A stretch of DNA of 49,568 nt from Desulfobulbus sp. (GCF_030824455.1 NZ_JAVBXR010000123.1:1-49568), one strand, 5' to 3'. Shown: positions 28,679-37,519, counted from the first letter of the stretch. Notes: a model not told the origin generated them from the letters alone. Numbers and translations are program-made.

Positions 28679-30145
28679 TCAGAAATTCTTCAAGGTTTTG
28701 TACAGGGCGCCGTTGGCGTCGAAAATCTCGACCAACAGCGGCGACTGGCCGCCGGTCACCGTGTGGGTGGCGCAGGCCAGGCAGAGGTCGTAGGGGCGGA
28801 AGGCCATCTCCACATAGTTAAGCATGGCCGGCGACACGTCGCCGTTTTTAATGAAGTGCTTGGCCGCCTTTTTCACCGCCAGGTTGATCGGCGCATTGTT
28901 GTGGGTGGTGGCCACGATCAGGTTGGCGTCGGTGACGATGCCCTTGCCGTCGGTGCAGTAATGGTGGATCAGGGTGCCGCGCGGGGCCTCGATGACGCCG
29001 ACGCCTTCGCCTGGACAGGAGGTCGGCTTGTTCCAGATGTCTTTGCTGGTGATCTCCGGATCGCGGGAGAGCTGCAGACATTTTTCCGCGGCGTTGAGCA
29101 GTTCGATGGCCCGAGCCCAGTGGTAGGCGAGCACATTGTGCACCGGCTTGGCGCCAAAGGTGGCGTGGAATTTCTCGAAATGGAGCTGCGCCAGCGGCGT
29201 GTCCATGCCTTTGACGATGTTCATCCGCGCCAGGGGGCCAACGGCGTAGATGTTGGTCCCTGGCCCCTCGACGATGCCCTTCCACGGCCCGATCTTCTTC
29301 TGATAGGGAAATTTGAGGTAGGTCCAGGGCTGGACCCGTTCGGAGATGAAATCCAGGTATTCCTTGCCCTTGAAGGTCCCCACCAGCTTGCCGTCGCTGT
29401 CGATGATCTTCTGGGTGCCGTCGTAATAGGTGATGCGCTCCTGCTCGTCCACCGAGCCCATGTAGCCCACCTCGACCCGGTACATGTCGCCGGTGACCAG
29501 CTCCATATACTTGTCGTTTTTCAGCACAACGTCGTCAAACACCTTCAGGGTCAGTTCGCCCAACCCCACCAACTCCTTGGACCACTCCTCGATCTGCTTG
29601 CGCTCGTCTTCGCAGAGTTGCTTGGACCAGCCGCCGGGAACCGCCGCCACCGGGTGGTTGGGCTTGCCGCCGAGCAGCTCGAAGATCTTGACCGCCAGAC
29701 CGCGCCGACGCAGGACGTCGCGGCCGACCTCTTTGCCGACCGCGTTGATCAGGCCGACCACGTTGCGCTCGGCCGGATTTGATTCCGGGCCAACCACGAA
29801 ATCGGGCAGCCCCAGGGCGTAGAGGATGACCGAGTGATCCTCGACATAGTGGGCGTTGAAAAACAGTTCGCGCAGTTTGCGTCCGGCCGGCGGCGGGGTG
29901 ACTCCGAAAACGCCGTCCGAGGCCTTCATTGAGGCGGTGAAATGCACCCCGCGACAGACGCCGCAGACCGTGGACACGGTCCGGGGCACCTCTTCCATGG
30001 GCATGCCCTGGAGGAATTTTTCAAAGCCGCGGAATTCCACGGTCTGGAAAAAGGCGTCGTCGACATTGCCGGCATCGTCAAGGAAAATGGCGATCTTGCC
30101 GTGCCCTTCCAGGCGGGTGATCGGGCTGATTTCAATTTTTCGCAT
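28679..30145 (-). CDS. mvhA: F420-non-reducing [NiFe] hydrogenase large subunit MvhA
   Basis: 488 residues, group 3c large subunit that oxidises H2 at a NiFe centre and feeds the Hdr complex. The proximal cysteine motif is STVCGVCRGVHFTAS (CxxC...H) near residue 60. The distal motif is YDLCLACATH near the C-terminus, with Leu where many families have Pro (DPCxxC). About 27 residues follow the terminal His and would be the peptide cleaved by the adjacent protease. The gene overlaps mvhG by 14 bases and starts MRKIEISPITRLEGHGKI, the classic large-subunit N-terminus. Confidence 0.95.
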   Translation of the reverse strand: MRKIEISPITRLEGHGKIAIFLDDAGNVDDAFFQTVEFRGFEKFLQGMPMEEVPRTVSTVCGVCRGVHFTASMKASDGVFGVTPPPAGRKLRELFFNAHYVEDHSVILYALGLPDFVVGPESNPAERNVVGLINAVGKEVGRDVLRRRGLAVKIFELLGGKPNHPVAAVPGGWSKQLCEDERKQIEEWSKELVGLGELTLKVFDDVVLKNDKYMELVTGDMYRVEVGYMGSVDEQERITYYDGTQKIIDSDGKLVGTFKGKEYLDFISERVQPWTYLKFPYQKKIGPWKGIVEGPGTNIYAVGPLARMNIVKGMDTPLAQLHFEKFHATFGAKPVHNVLAYHWARAIELLNAAEKCLQLSRDPEITSKDIWNKPTSCPGEGVGVIEAPRGTLIHHYCTDGKGIVTDANLIVATTHNNAPINLAVKKAAKHFIKNGDVSPAMLNYVEMAFRPYDLCLACATHTVTGGQSPLLVEIFDANGALYKTLKNF

Positions 30146-31133
30146 GCTGCGTCTCCTTCATTTCGGCAACCCGGTGGTTGAGCTTCGAGGCCGTGTGGCT
30201 GTAGCGATAGAACATCTTCGCCATGTCGTTGTATTTTTCGATGAACTGGGCCGCAACCTCTTCGCTGGCCATGCTCGAGGCCAGGGTGGACACGCAGCGG
30301 GCCCCGAAATCCTTGATGCCGGGAATCGGGCCGCCGCAGCCGCGACAGGGGATGTTGACGTTGAGGCAGGAGCCGCCGCAGTCGCCCTGGGTGACCGGGC
30401 CAAAACACATGTAGCCCTGCTGGAGCAGGCATGCGTTGGGATCGGGGCGGCCATCGATGGTGCGTTTGATCTCGCCCACCGGCAAACGCTCCTGACCGGT
30501 GAGGGCCGGGTTGCGCGTGCAGCTGTCGCAGACCGCCTTGCCGCTGGTCAGCCAGGAACCGACCGGGGGCAGGTCGCCGGCCAGGATGGCGCCGACCAGC
30601 TTGCCGACAAAGGACGGGTGGGGCGGACAACCGCCGACATAGTACTCCACGTCCACCACCTGATCAATGGTCGAGCAGTGGTCGAGGATGGCGGGAATGG
30701 TCAGGTCGTACTTGCCGTCCAGGAGGTATTCCGGGGTGGGGTAGACGCCGTCCGGATTGTCGGTGGAAAACGAGGTCTTGTAGGCCTGGCTGAACAGTTC
30801 CTCCTTGGTGTGCAGGTCGCCCATGGCGGCGATGCCGCCCAGGCTGGCGCAGGCCCCGAAGGCCACCAGCACCTTGGATTTCTGGCGCAGCACCTTGACC
30901 GTGTGCAGGTTCTCGGTGTTGCGGATCATGCCGTCGACAAAGGCCAGATCAATCGATTTGTCCGGCATCTCTTCCAGATCGGCATACTTGACGTCAGCCA
31001 CAGTGGGCGCCCAGAACACGATTTCCAGATGCTCCAGGGCGTCGACCAGTTTCTCCGAAAGATCGACCACGCTCATTTCACAGCCCGCGCAGCCGCCGGC
31101 GAGCAGAAAGGCGGTTTTTACTTTATCGGCCAT
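30132..31133 (-). CDS. mvhG: F420-non-reducing hydrogenase small subunit MvhG
   Basis: 333 residues of the [NiFe] small-subunit/NADH-ubiquinone oxidoreductase 20 kDa family, carrying Fe-S clusters from the NiFe site towards MvhD. Proximal cluster ligands: LLAGGCAGCEMSVVDL, VAFGACASLGG and YVGGCPPHPSFVGK. The C-terminal part has additional cysteines (CDSCTRN, GPVTQGDCGGSC, CRGCGGPIPG) for medial and distal clusters. There is no Tat signal, so the enzyme is cytoplasmic. It lies 2 bases after mvhD and overlaps mvhA. Confidence 0.95.
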   Translation of the reverse strand: MADKVKTAFLLAGGCAGCEMSVVDLSEKLVDALEHLEIVFWAPTVADVKYADLEEMPDKSIDLAFVDGMIRNTENLHTVKVLRQKSKVLVAFGACASLGGIAAMGDLHTKEELFSQAYKTSFSTDNPDGVYPTPEYLLDGKYDLTIPAILDHCSTIDQVVDVEYYVGGCPPHPSFVGKLVGAILAGDLPPVGSWLTSGKAVCDSCTRNPALTGQERLPVGEIKRTIDGRPDPNACLLQQGYMCFGPVTQGDCGGSCLNVNIPCRGCGGPIPGIKDFGARCVSTLASSMASEEVAAQFIEKYNDMAKMFYRYSHTASKLNHRVAEMKETQHAKN

Positions 31134-31135
31134 GA

Positions 31136-31549
31136 TTATTCTCCTCCCTTGAGCGGGTTGGGACCGAGTTGCTGCAACTCTTTGGTAAATTCCTCGACCA
31201 CCTCGGCAAAACGATATCCTTCAGCCCCGGATATCCATTCCAGACGGAAACGGCGGGCGTCAAAGCCGCTGTCTTCGAGCAATTTGGCCAGGATTTTCAT
31301 CCGGTTGGCGGTTTTATAATTGCCGGTTTTGTAGTGGCAGTCGCCGAAGTGACAGCCGCCGATCATCACCCCGTCCGCCCCTTTGGCAAAGGCCTCCATG
31401 ACGTGCTCGGGCTCGACCCGGCCGGAACAGGGCACCTTGATCAGCTTGATCGAGGGTGGGTATTTGGCCCGCAGGTTGCCGGCAAGATCCGCCCCGGCAT
31501 AGGTGCACCATTGGCAGGCAAAGCCGACGATATTGGGAAGAAAGGACAT
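31136..31549 (-). CDS. mvhD: Hydrogenase iron-sulfur subunit MvhD
   Basis: 137 residues. MvhD carries a [2Fe-2S] cluster and links the hydrogenase to HdrA. Conserved cysteines are visible in GFACQWCTYAGAD, KVPCSGRVEPEHV and GGCHFGDCHYKTGN. Its start overlaps the hdrB stop by one base and mvhG follows after 2 bases, so the whole cluster is one transcription unit. Length is typical for the stand-alone form. Confidence 0.95.
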   Translation of the reverse strand: MSFLPNIVGFACQWCTYAGADLAGNLRAKYPPSIKLIKVPCSGRVEPEHVMEAFAKGADGVMIGGCHFGDCHYKTGNYKTANRMKILAKLLEDSGFDARRFRLEWISGAEGYRFAEVVEEFTKELQQLGPNPLKGGE

Positions 31550-32466
31550 CAGGCCACCTCCTTGATCAGACGTTTTTCGCTTTGGATCTCGGCGATGATC
31601 GCACTGCGGTCAATCTGCGAGACGGCGGCCACCTGGGAGGGATCAAAGCCCATGGCCAGGGCCAGCAGTTGGGTGTAGTAGAGGGTCGGAATGGGTTCAA
31701 AATCGATCAAGCCCCGCTCCTTGAGAATCGGCTGGGACATGTCGAATTGCAGGAAGCAGGACGAACAGGTGGTGACGATCAGGTCGGCGTCGGTCTCGTC
31801 CTTGATCGACTGCAGTTTGTCCTTGAACAGCCGCAGCGATTTTTCCACGTCGGTGGAGCGCATGCCCCCCATGCCGCAACAGCTCTCCAGGCGGGAATAG
31901 TGGGGCACGGTCGCGCCGGTGGCCTCGCACAGTTCGCGCAGGATGGTCGGGTAATACGGGTTCTGTTCCTTGACCTTGTAGACGTCCGAAGGCCAGAGGG
32001 TGTGGCAGCCGGGCTGCACCGCGATCTTCAGCCCGTCGAGAGAATACTTGAGGTTTTCCCGGATCTTCTCTGCCCCGACCTTGCGATGGAGCACATGGGC
32101 GACATGATAGATGTCCGAGGTGCCCTTGAATTCGCGGTTGATGGTCGCCAGGCTGGCGTTGACCGCCTTGCGCCGATCCGCGTCTTCAAGGAAATGCTTG
32201 GCCTCCGAGAGCACGCCAAAGCAGGAGTTGCAGCCGGTCATGACGTCCACGCCCAGGGCCTCGGCAATGGTGAGGTTGCGGCTGGAGAGGGCGCACCAGG
32301 TGTTGAGGTCAAACGAGGGCGCGGTGCCCCAGGCCGGGCAGCAGGAAGCGCCCTGCAGATCCACCGGCTCGATCCCCAAAGCCGGCAGGATCTTGCGGAA
32401 CGACTGCTCGATGTCCGGGGCTTTGAGCGGGATGTTGCATCCGAGATATAAGCCAATTTTTTCCAT
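31549..32466 (-). CDS. hdrB: Heterodisulfide reductase subunit B
   Basis: 305 residues with two CCG domains, which in methanogens hold two non-cubane [4Fe-4S] clusters where the disulfide is cleaved. First domain: YLGCNIPLKAP, GASCCPAWGTAP and TGCNSCFGVLSE. Second domain: QPGCHTLWPSD, LESCCGMGGMRS and TTCSSCFLQFD. All ligands appear present, so it should be catalytic. In a bacterium the substrate may be DsrC trisulfide or another thiol pair instead of CoM-S-S-CoB; this is inference. Confidence 0.95.
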   Translation of the reverse strand: MEKIGLYLGCNIPLKAPDIEQSFRKILPALGIEPVDLQGASCCPAWGTAPSFDLNTWCALSSRNLTIAEALGVDVMTGCNSCFGVLSEAKHFLEDADRRKAVNASLATINREFKGTSDIYHVAHVLHRKVGAEKIRENLKYSLDGLKIAVQPGCHTLWPSDVYKVKEQNPYYPTILRELCEATGATVPHYSRLESCCGMGGMRSTDVEKSLRLFKDKLQSIKDETDADLIVTTCSSCFLQFDMSQPILKERGLIDFEPIPTLYYTQLLALAMGFDPSQVAAVSQIDRSAIIAEIQSEKRLIKEVA

Positions 32467-32485
32467 GCGTTGTGTCTCCTGTGCT

Positions 32486-32989
32486 CTAAAAAAGTCCCAA
32501 CTCGCCCATAGGGCTGTTGTTGATCAGGGTCTGGATTTCCTGTTTGGCCTGCTCGTCAAAGGCCGAGGTCGGCGTTTCCTCCGGCAGCCCCACCCGTTTG
32601 CGCGCCGCCCGTGGGTCGGTGTAGACCGCGTGCCCGGTTTCGTACAGGTTCATCTGGCTGGTGATGGAACTGGTCGAAAAGGCCAGTTCGTTGGCCTGAT
32701 AGCGGCGGAAGGCAAACACCACCTCCTGGGGCCGCACGTCGCGCGGGCAGACCTCGGTGCAGCGGTTGCAGGCCTGGCAGCCCCAACTGGACGAATCCTC
32801 GATGATTTCCTCGAGTTCGCCGTTGAGCAGATGGCGGATCAGATTGCGGCACAGGAGCGGAAAGCCGGCCCGGACGCCAGGGCAGATCGCGGAACAGGCT
32901 CCGCACTGGACGCAGTTGAGGATGCCATGGCCGCCGTAGCCAATGATGGTGTTGACGGCCTCGTCGATTTTTTGCTGGTCGATGATCAT
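32486..32989 (-). CDS. hdrC: Heterodisulfide reductase subunit C
   Basis: 167 residues with two [4Fe-4S] ferredoxin motifs, CVQCGACSAICPG and CQACNRCTEVCPR, that pass electrons from HdrA to HdrB. It has a helical C-terminus of about 60 residues. It lies 13 bases downstream of hdrA and 19 bases upstream of hdrB on the same strand. Confidence 0.95.
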   Translation of the reverse strand: MIIDQQKIDEAVNTIIGYGGHGILNCVQCGACSAICPGVRAGFPLLCRNLIRHLLNGELEEIIEDSSSWGCQACNRCTEVCPRDVRPQEVVFAFRRYQANELAFSTSSITSQMNLYETGHAVYTDPRAARKRVGLPEETPTSAFDEQAKQEIQTLINNSPMGELGLF

Positions 32990-33002
32990 GGTGCTGTGCT
33001 CC

Positions 33003-35015
33003 TTAGGCCGTCAGGGCCTCGATTTGCGCAAAAATCTGCGTTTCTTCATAGCCGTGGAGGACAATCGCCCCGGACGGACAGGCCGAGGTGCAGACGCCGC
33101 AGCCCTTGCAGGCCGACATCTCGATCACGGCCCGGGGCCGCTCTTCGCCGGCGCGCTTCATGCTGATGGCGTGGTAGGGGCAGAGCGGCGCACAGATGCC
33201 GCACCCGCTGCACACCTCGGCGCGAACTTCGGAAATAATCGGCTCGATTTTGACCCGGCCCTGGGCCAGCGGCACGGCGGCGGCGGCCGCAGCGCCCTTG
33301 GCCTGGCTGACGGTGTCCGGGATGTCCTTGGGACCCTGGCAGCAGCCGGCCAGGAACAAGCCTTCGGTGGCGGTTTCGACCGGCCCGAGTTTGGGATGCA
33401 GCTCGCGGAAGAAGTTGGAGCCGCAGAACTGCAGTCCCAGCTTCTGCGCCAGACTCACGGCGTCTTGCGGCAGTTCGACCGCCGTGGCCAGCACCACCAG
33501 ATCGGATGCGTAATCAATGCTGGTTGCGGACTCCATGTCGTAGGCCAGCACCCGCAGTTTGTCGCCCGGCAGCATTTCCAGGCCGCCGACCTTGCCCTTG
33601 AAGAAGTTGATCCCCATCTTGCGGGCGCCGGTGTAGTACTCGTCGTAGCCTTTGCCGGCGGCGCGGACGTCGATGAAGTGCATGTTGATCACCATGTCCG
33701 GATACTTCTCCTTGATCAGCCGGGCCTGTTTGATCATGTACATGCAGCAGAAACGCGAGCAATAGCTGTGGAAATGCTCGTCGCGCGAGCCCATGCAGGA
33801 GACAAAGGTGATGGTGTGCGGCTTTTCCCGGTCCGAGGGACGCAGCAGCTTGCCTTCGGTCGGCCCGGTGGCGGAGATGATCCGCTCCAGCTGCAGGGCG
33901 GTGACGACGTTGGGCGAGGCCGGGGCCATCTCCTTGAACCAATCCTTTTCCATCACCTGATAGCCGGTGGCGACCACAATCGAGCCGACCTCGATCTCTT
34001 TGATCGCACCCTGGGGGTCGTGGACCAGGGAGCGGTCAATTGCCTCGGCCGGACAGGCGCGCTCGCAGGGCGCGAGGATCGGCTTGCCGGTTTTTTGGTT
34101 GATCTTGGGGGCTGTGCCGATTTCCCGGCCGGCGCAGTTGATGCAGTGGTCAAGGTCGATCACCGCCTTTTTCGGCACCGCCTGGGGAAACATGATGTAG
34201 GCCGCCCGCCGGTCGGACAGGCCGGCGTTGAACTCGTCGGGAGTCTTGGACGGACACTTGCTGGCGCAGTCGCCGCAGCCGGTGCACTTGTTCCAGTCGA
34301 CATAGGTCTGCTTGCGCCGCACCTTGACCTTGAAGTTGCCGATGTAGCCTTCGACGTCGTCGACTTCGGAGTAGGTCAGGGTTTCGATGTTGGGATGATT
34401 GAAGGCCTCGACCATCATCGGGGTGAGGATGCAGGCCGAACAGTCGTTGGTGGGAAAGGTTTTGTCCAACTGGGCCATGACGCCGCCGATGGAGGGCCTT
34501 TTTTCGACCAGATAGGTCTTGTGGCCCATGTTGGCCAGTTCCAGGGCGGCGCTGATGCCGCCAATGCCGCCGCCGATGACCAGGGCCGCATCGGTGACCG
34601 GCACGAACTTGTCTTCCAGTGGCTCGAGGTTGCGGGCCTTGCCCACTGCAGAGGCCACCACCAACTTCGCCTTTTCGGTGGCGCCTTCATGGTCGTGACC
34701 ATGCACCCAGCTGGCCTGATCGCGGATATTGGCCATTTCAAACAGATACTTGTTGAGCCCGGCCTTTTCAACCGCCGCTCGGAAGATCGGCTCATGGGTG
34801 CGCGGGGTGCATGCGGCCACCACCACCCGGTCAACCAGGCCGTCGCGGACGTCTTGCTTGACCATTTCCTGCCCTGAATCCGAACACATGAACAGATCTT
34901 TGCGGGCGATAACCACATCCGGGAGCGTTGCCGCAAAGTCGCGGACCGCTGCAACGTCGATGACGCCGGCAATGTTTGAACCGCAATGACAGACGTACAC
35001 TCCGACTTTCGCCAT
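33003..35015 (-). CDS. hdrA: Heterodisulfide reductase subunit A (bifurcating flavoprotein)
   Basis: 670 residues from ATG 35015, with GGAGG upstream (a 29-residue extension to 35102 is not supported). HdrA holds the bifurcating FAD. N-terminal cluster segment: VGVYVCHCGSNIAG and KDLFMCSDSGQEM. FAD motif ALVIGGGIGGISAALELANM at about residue 150. Middle ferredoxin region: CTGCGDCASKCPSKTPDEF, then an inserted CINCAGREIG...PCERACP loop. Later come SCMGSRDEHFHSYCSRFCC and two C-terminal [4Fe-4S] motifs, CSGCGICAPLCP and CKGCGVCTSACP. It is first in the hdrACB-mvhDGA operon. No selenocysteine is needed. Confidence 0.96.
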   Translation of the reverse strand: MAKVGVYVCHCGSNIAGVIDVAAVRDFAATLPDVVIARKDLFMCSDSGQEMVKQDVRDGLVDRVVVAACTPRTHEPIFRAAVEKAGLNKYLFEMANIRDQASWVHGHDHEGATEKAKLVVASAVGKARNLEPLEDKFVPVTDAALVIGGGIGGISAALELANMGHKTYLVEKRPSIGGVMAQLDKTFPTNDCSACILTPMMVEAFNHPNIETLTYSEVDDVEGYIGNFKVKVRRKQTYVDWNKCTGCGDCASKCPSKTPDEFNAGLSDRRAAYIMFPQAVPKKAVIDLDHCINCAGREIGTAPKINQKTGKPILAPCERACPAEAIDRSLVHDPQGAIKEIEVGSIVVATGYQVMEKDWFKEMAPASPNVVTALQLERIISATGPTEGKLLRPSDREKPHTITFVSCMGSRDEHFHSYCSRFCCMYMIKQARLIKEKYPDMVINMHFIDVRAAGKGYDEYYTGARKMGINFFKGKVGGLEMLPGDKLRVLAYDMESATSIDYASDLVVLATAVELPQDAVSLAQKLGLQFCGSNFFRELHPKLGPVETATEGLFLAGCCQGPKDIPDTVSQAKGAAAAAAVPLAQGRVKIEPIISEVRAEVCSGCGICAPLCPYHAISMKRAGEERPRAVIEMSACKGCGVCTSACPSGAIVLHGYEETQIFAQIEALTA

Positions 35016-35172
35016 ACAGGCCTCCTTCTCTAAAATGACAGGGCTCCAAGAGATCGCGCACAACCTGCGCCGACCACGCGCTTCTTGCTTTGACAGCCTC
35101 AAGGTGTGATTTTCCTGATGCTTGCCGCCTCATTGACTGATCAATGGTTCGGCACCCGCTGAGGTTGCACGT

Positions 35173-35201
35173 TCTATAGAGAAGGTTCCTTGCCCCTGCA
35201 A
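35173..35201 (-). promoter_or_regulatory. Candidate promoter for the hdr-mvh operon
   Basis: On the minus strand TTGCAG (complement of 35196-35201), a 17-base spacer and TATAGA (complement of 35173-35178). It would leave a leader of about 150 bases before the hdrA ATG. Two tandem TTGCACAG units lie just upstream, where an activator could bind. Confidence 0.5.
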
Positions 35202-35213
35202 TCATTTTCTATT

Positions 35214-35235
35214 TTGCACAGCTTGCACAGTTTGC
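35214..35235. repeat. 9-bp direct repeat upstream of the hdrA promoter
   Basis: TTGCACAGC (35214-35222) and TTGCACAGT (35223-35231), followed by a partial third TTGC. It sits about 12 bases upstream of the -35 box on the hdrA side, a position suited to a regulator. Confidence 0.6.
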
Positions 35236-35516
35236 CGGCTCGAATTTTTTTCAAGCACCCGTGATAGATTGCGCAAAAACACGAAATTATTATTTTTCAT
35301 TTTATTCCACACGCACTGGCGGCACAGCATGCAGCCGGCAAACGGCGCTGAATTGCGCCTCATTTTTTTATCTTTCAATGCCCTTGGGCGACAAATCAAC
35401 AATTGCCCAATTGGCACAAATTGTGTTTCGTAGGCTCTTCAGCGCACTAAAAACGAATCAAGGCGGCGCAACCGGCGGCGACAGAGAAGACAGGACGGCT
35501 GGACGGAGAGCGGAAA

Positions 35517-35550
35517 TAAAAAAAGCCCCTTGCTCGGAAAGCAAGGGGCT
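35517..35550 (-). terminator. Rho-independent terminator of pckG
   Basis: AGCCCCTTGCT (35524-35534) pairs perfectly with AGCAAGGGGCT (35540-35550) around a 5-base loop. On the minus strand it is followed by a T7 run (complement of 35517-35523). It lies about 35 bases after the pckG stop. Confidence 0.92.
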
Positions 35551-35584
35551 GGATGGGCGGTGAAACTGGAAAAAACGACGCGGG

Positions 35585-37519
35585 TTACAGGTCCTGCGGT
35601 TTGACGATCTCGCCCTTGGCGGCTTTAAGCGCCAACAGGGCCGCCTTTTGCTCGGCATAGACCGCAAACAGCCGTTCGGACGCGCCCTGCTCCTTGCGCC
35701 AGGCGGCGTCCTGCAGATCGATGCGAGCCACCACGTTGTCGATATAGAGGGAAAACTGCATGGTGTAGAGCGACTCGGGATATTCCTTGTTGATCCGCTC
35801 CGTGAACAGCTTTTTCAGGTCTTCGTACTTGGGAATCCAGCCAATCGGGGTCTCGATGGCCTGGACGTCGCCGTGGGTGAACAGCTCAAGCCAGCCCAGC
35901 CAGACGTGGACGTCCCGCTTTTCGCCGAGCAAACCCTTGCCGCTGCCGCCGCGCGCCTCGTGGGTGAGGAAATAATTCAACCCGGCCATGACCGGCTTGT
36001 GCGTCATGCGGTTGTTGCCGTAAAAATTGAGCTGGGCCTCGAGGTAATCCACCAGATTGCCGGCGACAAAGGGCGTGTTGGCCCAGGGCTGACGGTTGAC
36101 GCCGCTGGCCCCGATCTCGGCGGCGGTGGCCTTGGAAACAATCGAGGCCCCGATGGCCACGCCCGCGTCCATGGTCTTGGCCACCCAGATCGGCGGCATG
36201 GTGTTGGCGTCGCGACCGGAATAGGTGATGACCTTGATCACGATGCCGTTCGGGTCGGCGTTGACCGCCTTGTTGTGGTTGCCCACCGCCTCGGCCCGTA
36301 GGGTGCAGCGCGAGTTGGGATGGGACATGGCCACCTTGGTCATGTCCGGGGTCCACTCGCCCTGGTAGTTGACGCCCCTGGCCGGAGCCGGTTCGCCGTC
36401 GCCGACCCAGCGCGGTTTGCCCTGCTCATCGACCAGCACGTTGGAGAAAATCACCTCGGCGCCGGGCTGCCGCAAGCACTTCATCAGGTAGGGGTCGCCC
36501 TCCAGGTTGACGTCCTCAATGATGCCAAAGATGCCAATTTCCGGGTTGACCGCCCGCAGGGTGCCGTCCGCCTCGATCCACATCTGGGCAAGATCGTCGC
36601 CGATAAAGTCGCTGCCGACCATGGCGGTGGTGGTTTTGCCGCAACCCGAAGGCGCCGCGCCGGCAAAATAGGTCTTGCGGCCGTCGGGGCCGGTCATGCC
36701 GGTGATGAACATGTGCTCCGAAAGTTCGTCGCCGTTGTACTTGTACATGGCGCAGTCGGAGGCGAACCGGTGGTTGCCCTTCTTCATCAGTAGGGTGTTG
36801 CCGGCGTAGGTGCAGAAGGTTGAGAAGGTAGTCTGCCAGCTGCGATCCATATAGATGCGCGCCTTGGGCACGTCTTCTGAACGGTTGGGGCCTTCGGAGT
36901 GCACATTGGTGAAAAATTCGCCGCGTCGGGCCACCTCGGCGTCAAAATCGGCAAAACAGTTGCGATAGAGCAGCTCCGCCGAATGCATGACATAGGTGGA
37001 GCTGGAGATCTCGATGGCCGGTATGGAGGCCTTGGCGCCCACCGGACCGCGGCTGTAAAAGCCGATGAACATGGTTTTGCCGCGCATGATGCCGCGCATG
37101 TTGTCGCGCATGTAGGCGTGGGAAACGTCCCGCAACTCTTTCTTGGCCAGCGACGAGACCTTTTCATCCTCGTTGACAATGTAAAAGGTCTGATCAACCA
37201 TGCGGCCCTGATCCTCGGGCAGGTCGAAATGGATGGTGTGGTTAGACATGGCCAGCGTTTTTTCCTCGCCTTTCTCCAGACTCATCCGACGGACGTTCGC
37301 GCGATCCTCTTCGCTGCCGGTGTGAACATACACCTGATCGGGGTCACACATGGCAATGGCGTTTGCAACCTTTAACAGCGCCTCTTCGTTCTTGATTGTG
37401 GCAAGCCGGTTGAAATGCTCGCCGTCGAGCCGCCGCTCAAACAGACTTTTTGCCTCTCCGATGGTCGTAACGCCGCCAACCGCTGATAAAATATCAACGC
37501 CCTTCTTAAACTCCAACAT
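35585..37519 (-). CDS. pckG: Phosphoenolpyruvate carboxykinase (GTP type)
   Basis: 644 residues from ATG 37519 (GGAGG 7 bases upstream; the frame runs on 41 residues without support). It interconverts oxaloacetate and PEP with GTP/GDP. The kinase P-loop is AAPSGCGKTTTAMVG, preceded by the NCFADF/HSEGPNRSED region and followed by GIFGIIEDVNLEGDP and the NFYGNNRMTHKP segment. GTP-type features such as the WIPKYEDLKKLF C-terminal region are present, and length agrees with GTP enzymes (about 600-650). In anaerobes it may work in gluconeogenesis or anaplerosis. It has its own terminator and an upstream region with paired palindromes. Confidence 0.95.
   Translation of the reverse strand: MLEFKKGVDILSAVGGVTTIGEAKSLFERRLDGEHFNRLATIKNEEALLKVANAIAMCDPDQVYVHTGSEEDRANVRRMSLEKGEEKTLAMSNHTIHFDLPEDQGRMVDQTFYIVNEDEKVSSLAKKELRDVSHAYMRDNMRGIMRGKTMFIGFYSRGPVGAKASIPAIEISSSTYVMHSAELLYRNCFADFDAEVARRGEFFTNVHSEGPNRSEDVPKARIYMDRSWQTTFSTFCTYAGNTLLMKKGNHRFASDCAMYKYNGDELSEHMFITGMTGPDGRKTYFAGAAPSGCGKTTTAMVGSDFIGDDLAQMWIEADGTLRAVNPEIGIFGIIEDVNLEGDPYLMKCLRQPGAEVIFSNVLVDEQGKPRWVGDGEPAPARGVNYQGEWTPDMTKVAMSHPNSRCTLRAEAVGNHNKAVNADPNGIVIKVITYSGRDANTMPPIWVAKTMDAGVAIGASIVSKATAAEIGASGVNRQPWANTPFVAGNLVDYLEAQLNFYGNNRMTHKPVMAGLNYFLTHEARGGSGKGLLGEKRDVHVWLGWLELFTHGDVQAIETPIGWIPKYEDLKKLFTERINKEYPESLYTMQFSLYIDNVVARIDLQDAAWRKEQGASERLFAVYAEQKAALLALKAAKGEIVKPQDL

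Larger units (their letters stand above)
35016..35584. other. Intergenic region between hdrA and pckG
   Basis: 569 bases without a gene. It holds the likely hdrA promoter (35173-35201), a 9-base direct repeat (35214-35235) and an AT-rich tract from about 35240 to 35440. At its right end is the pckG terminator (35517-35550). Short open frames here have no ribosome sites or family likeness. Confidence 0.7.

Noticed and set aside
28763-31678. Long plus-strand open frames opposite mvhA, mvhG and mvhD
   Set aside because: The minus-strand frames carry all hydrogenase cysteine motifs; the plus-strand frames carry none.
32943-34877. 644-residue plus-strand open frame opposite hdrA
   Set aside because: It is antisense to a clear HdrA with intact motifs. 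Composition is Gly/Asp/His-rich, as expected from the complement of GC-rich codons, and no family is recognisable.
35202-35563. Short open frames on both strands between hdrA and pckG
   Set aside because: One runs into the pckG terminator hairpin and the other covers an AT-rich spacer. Neither has a ribosome site.
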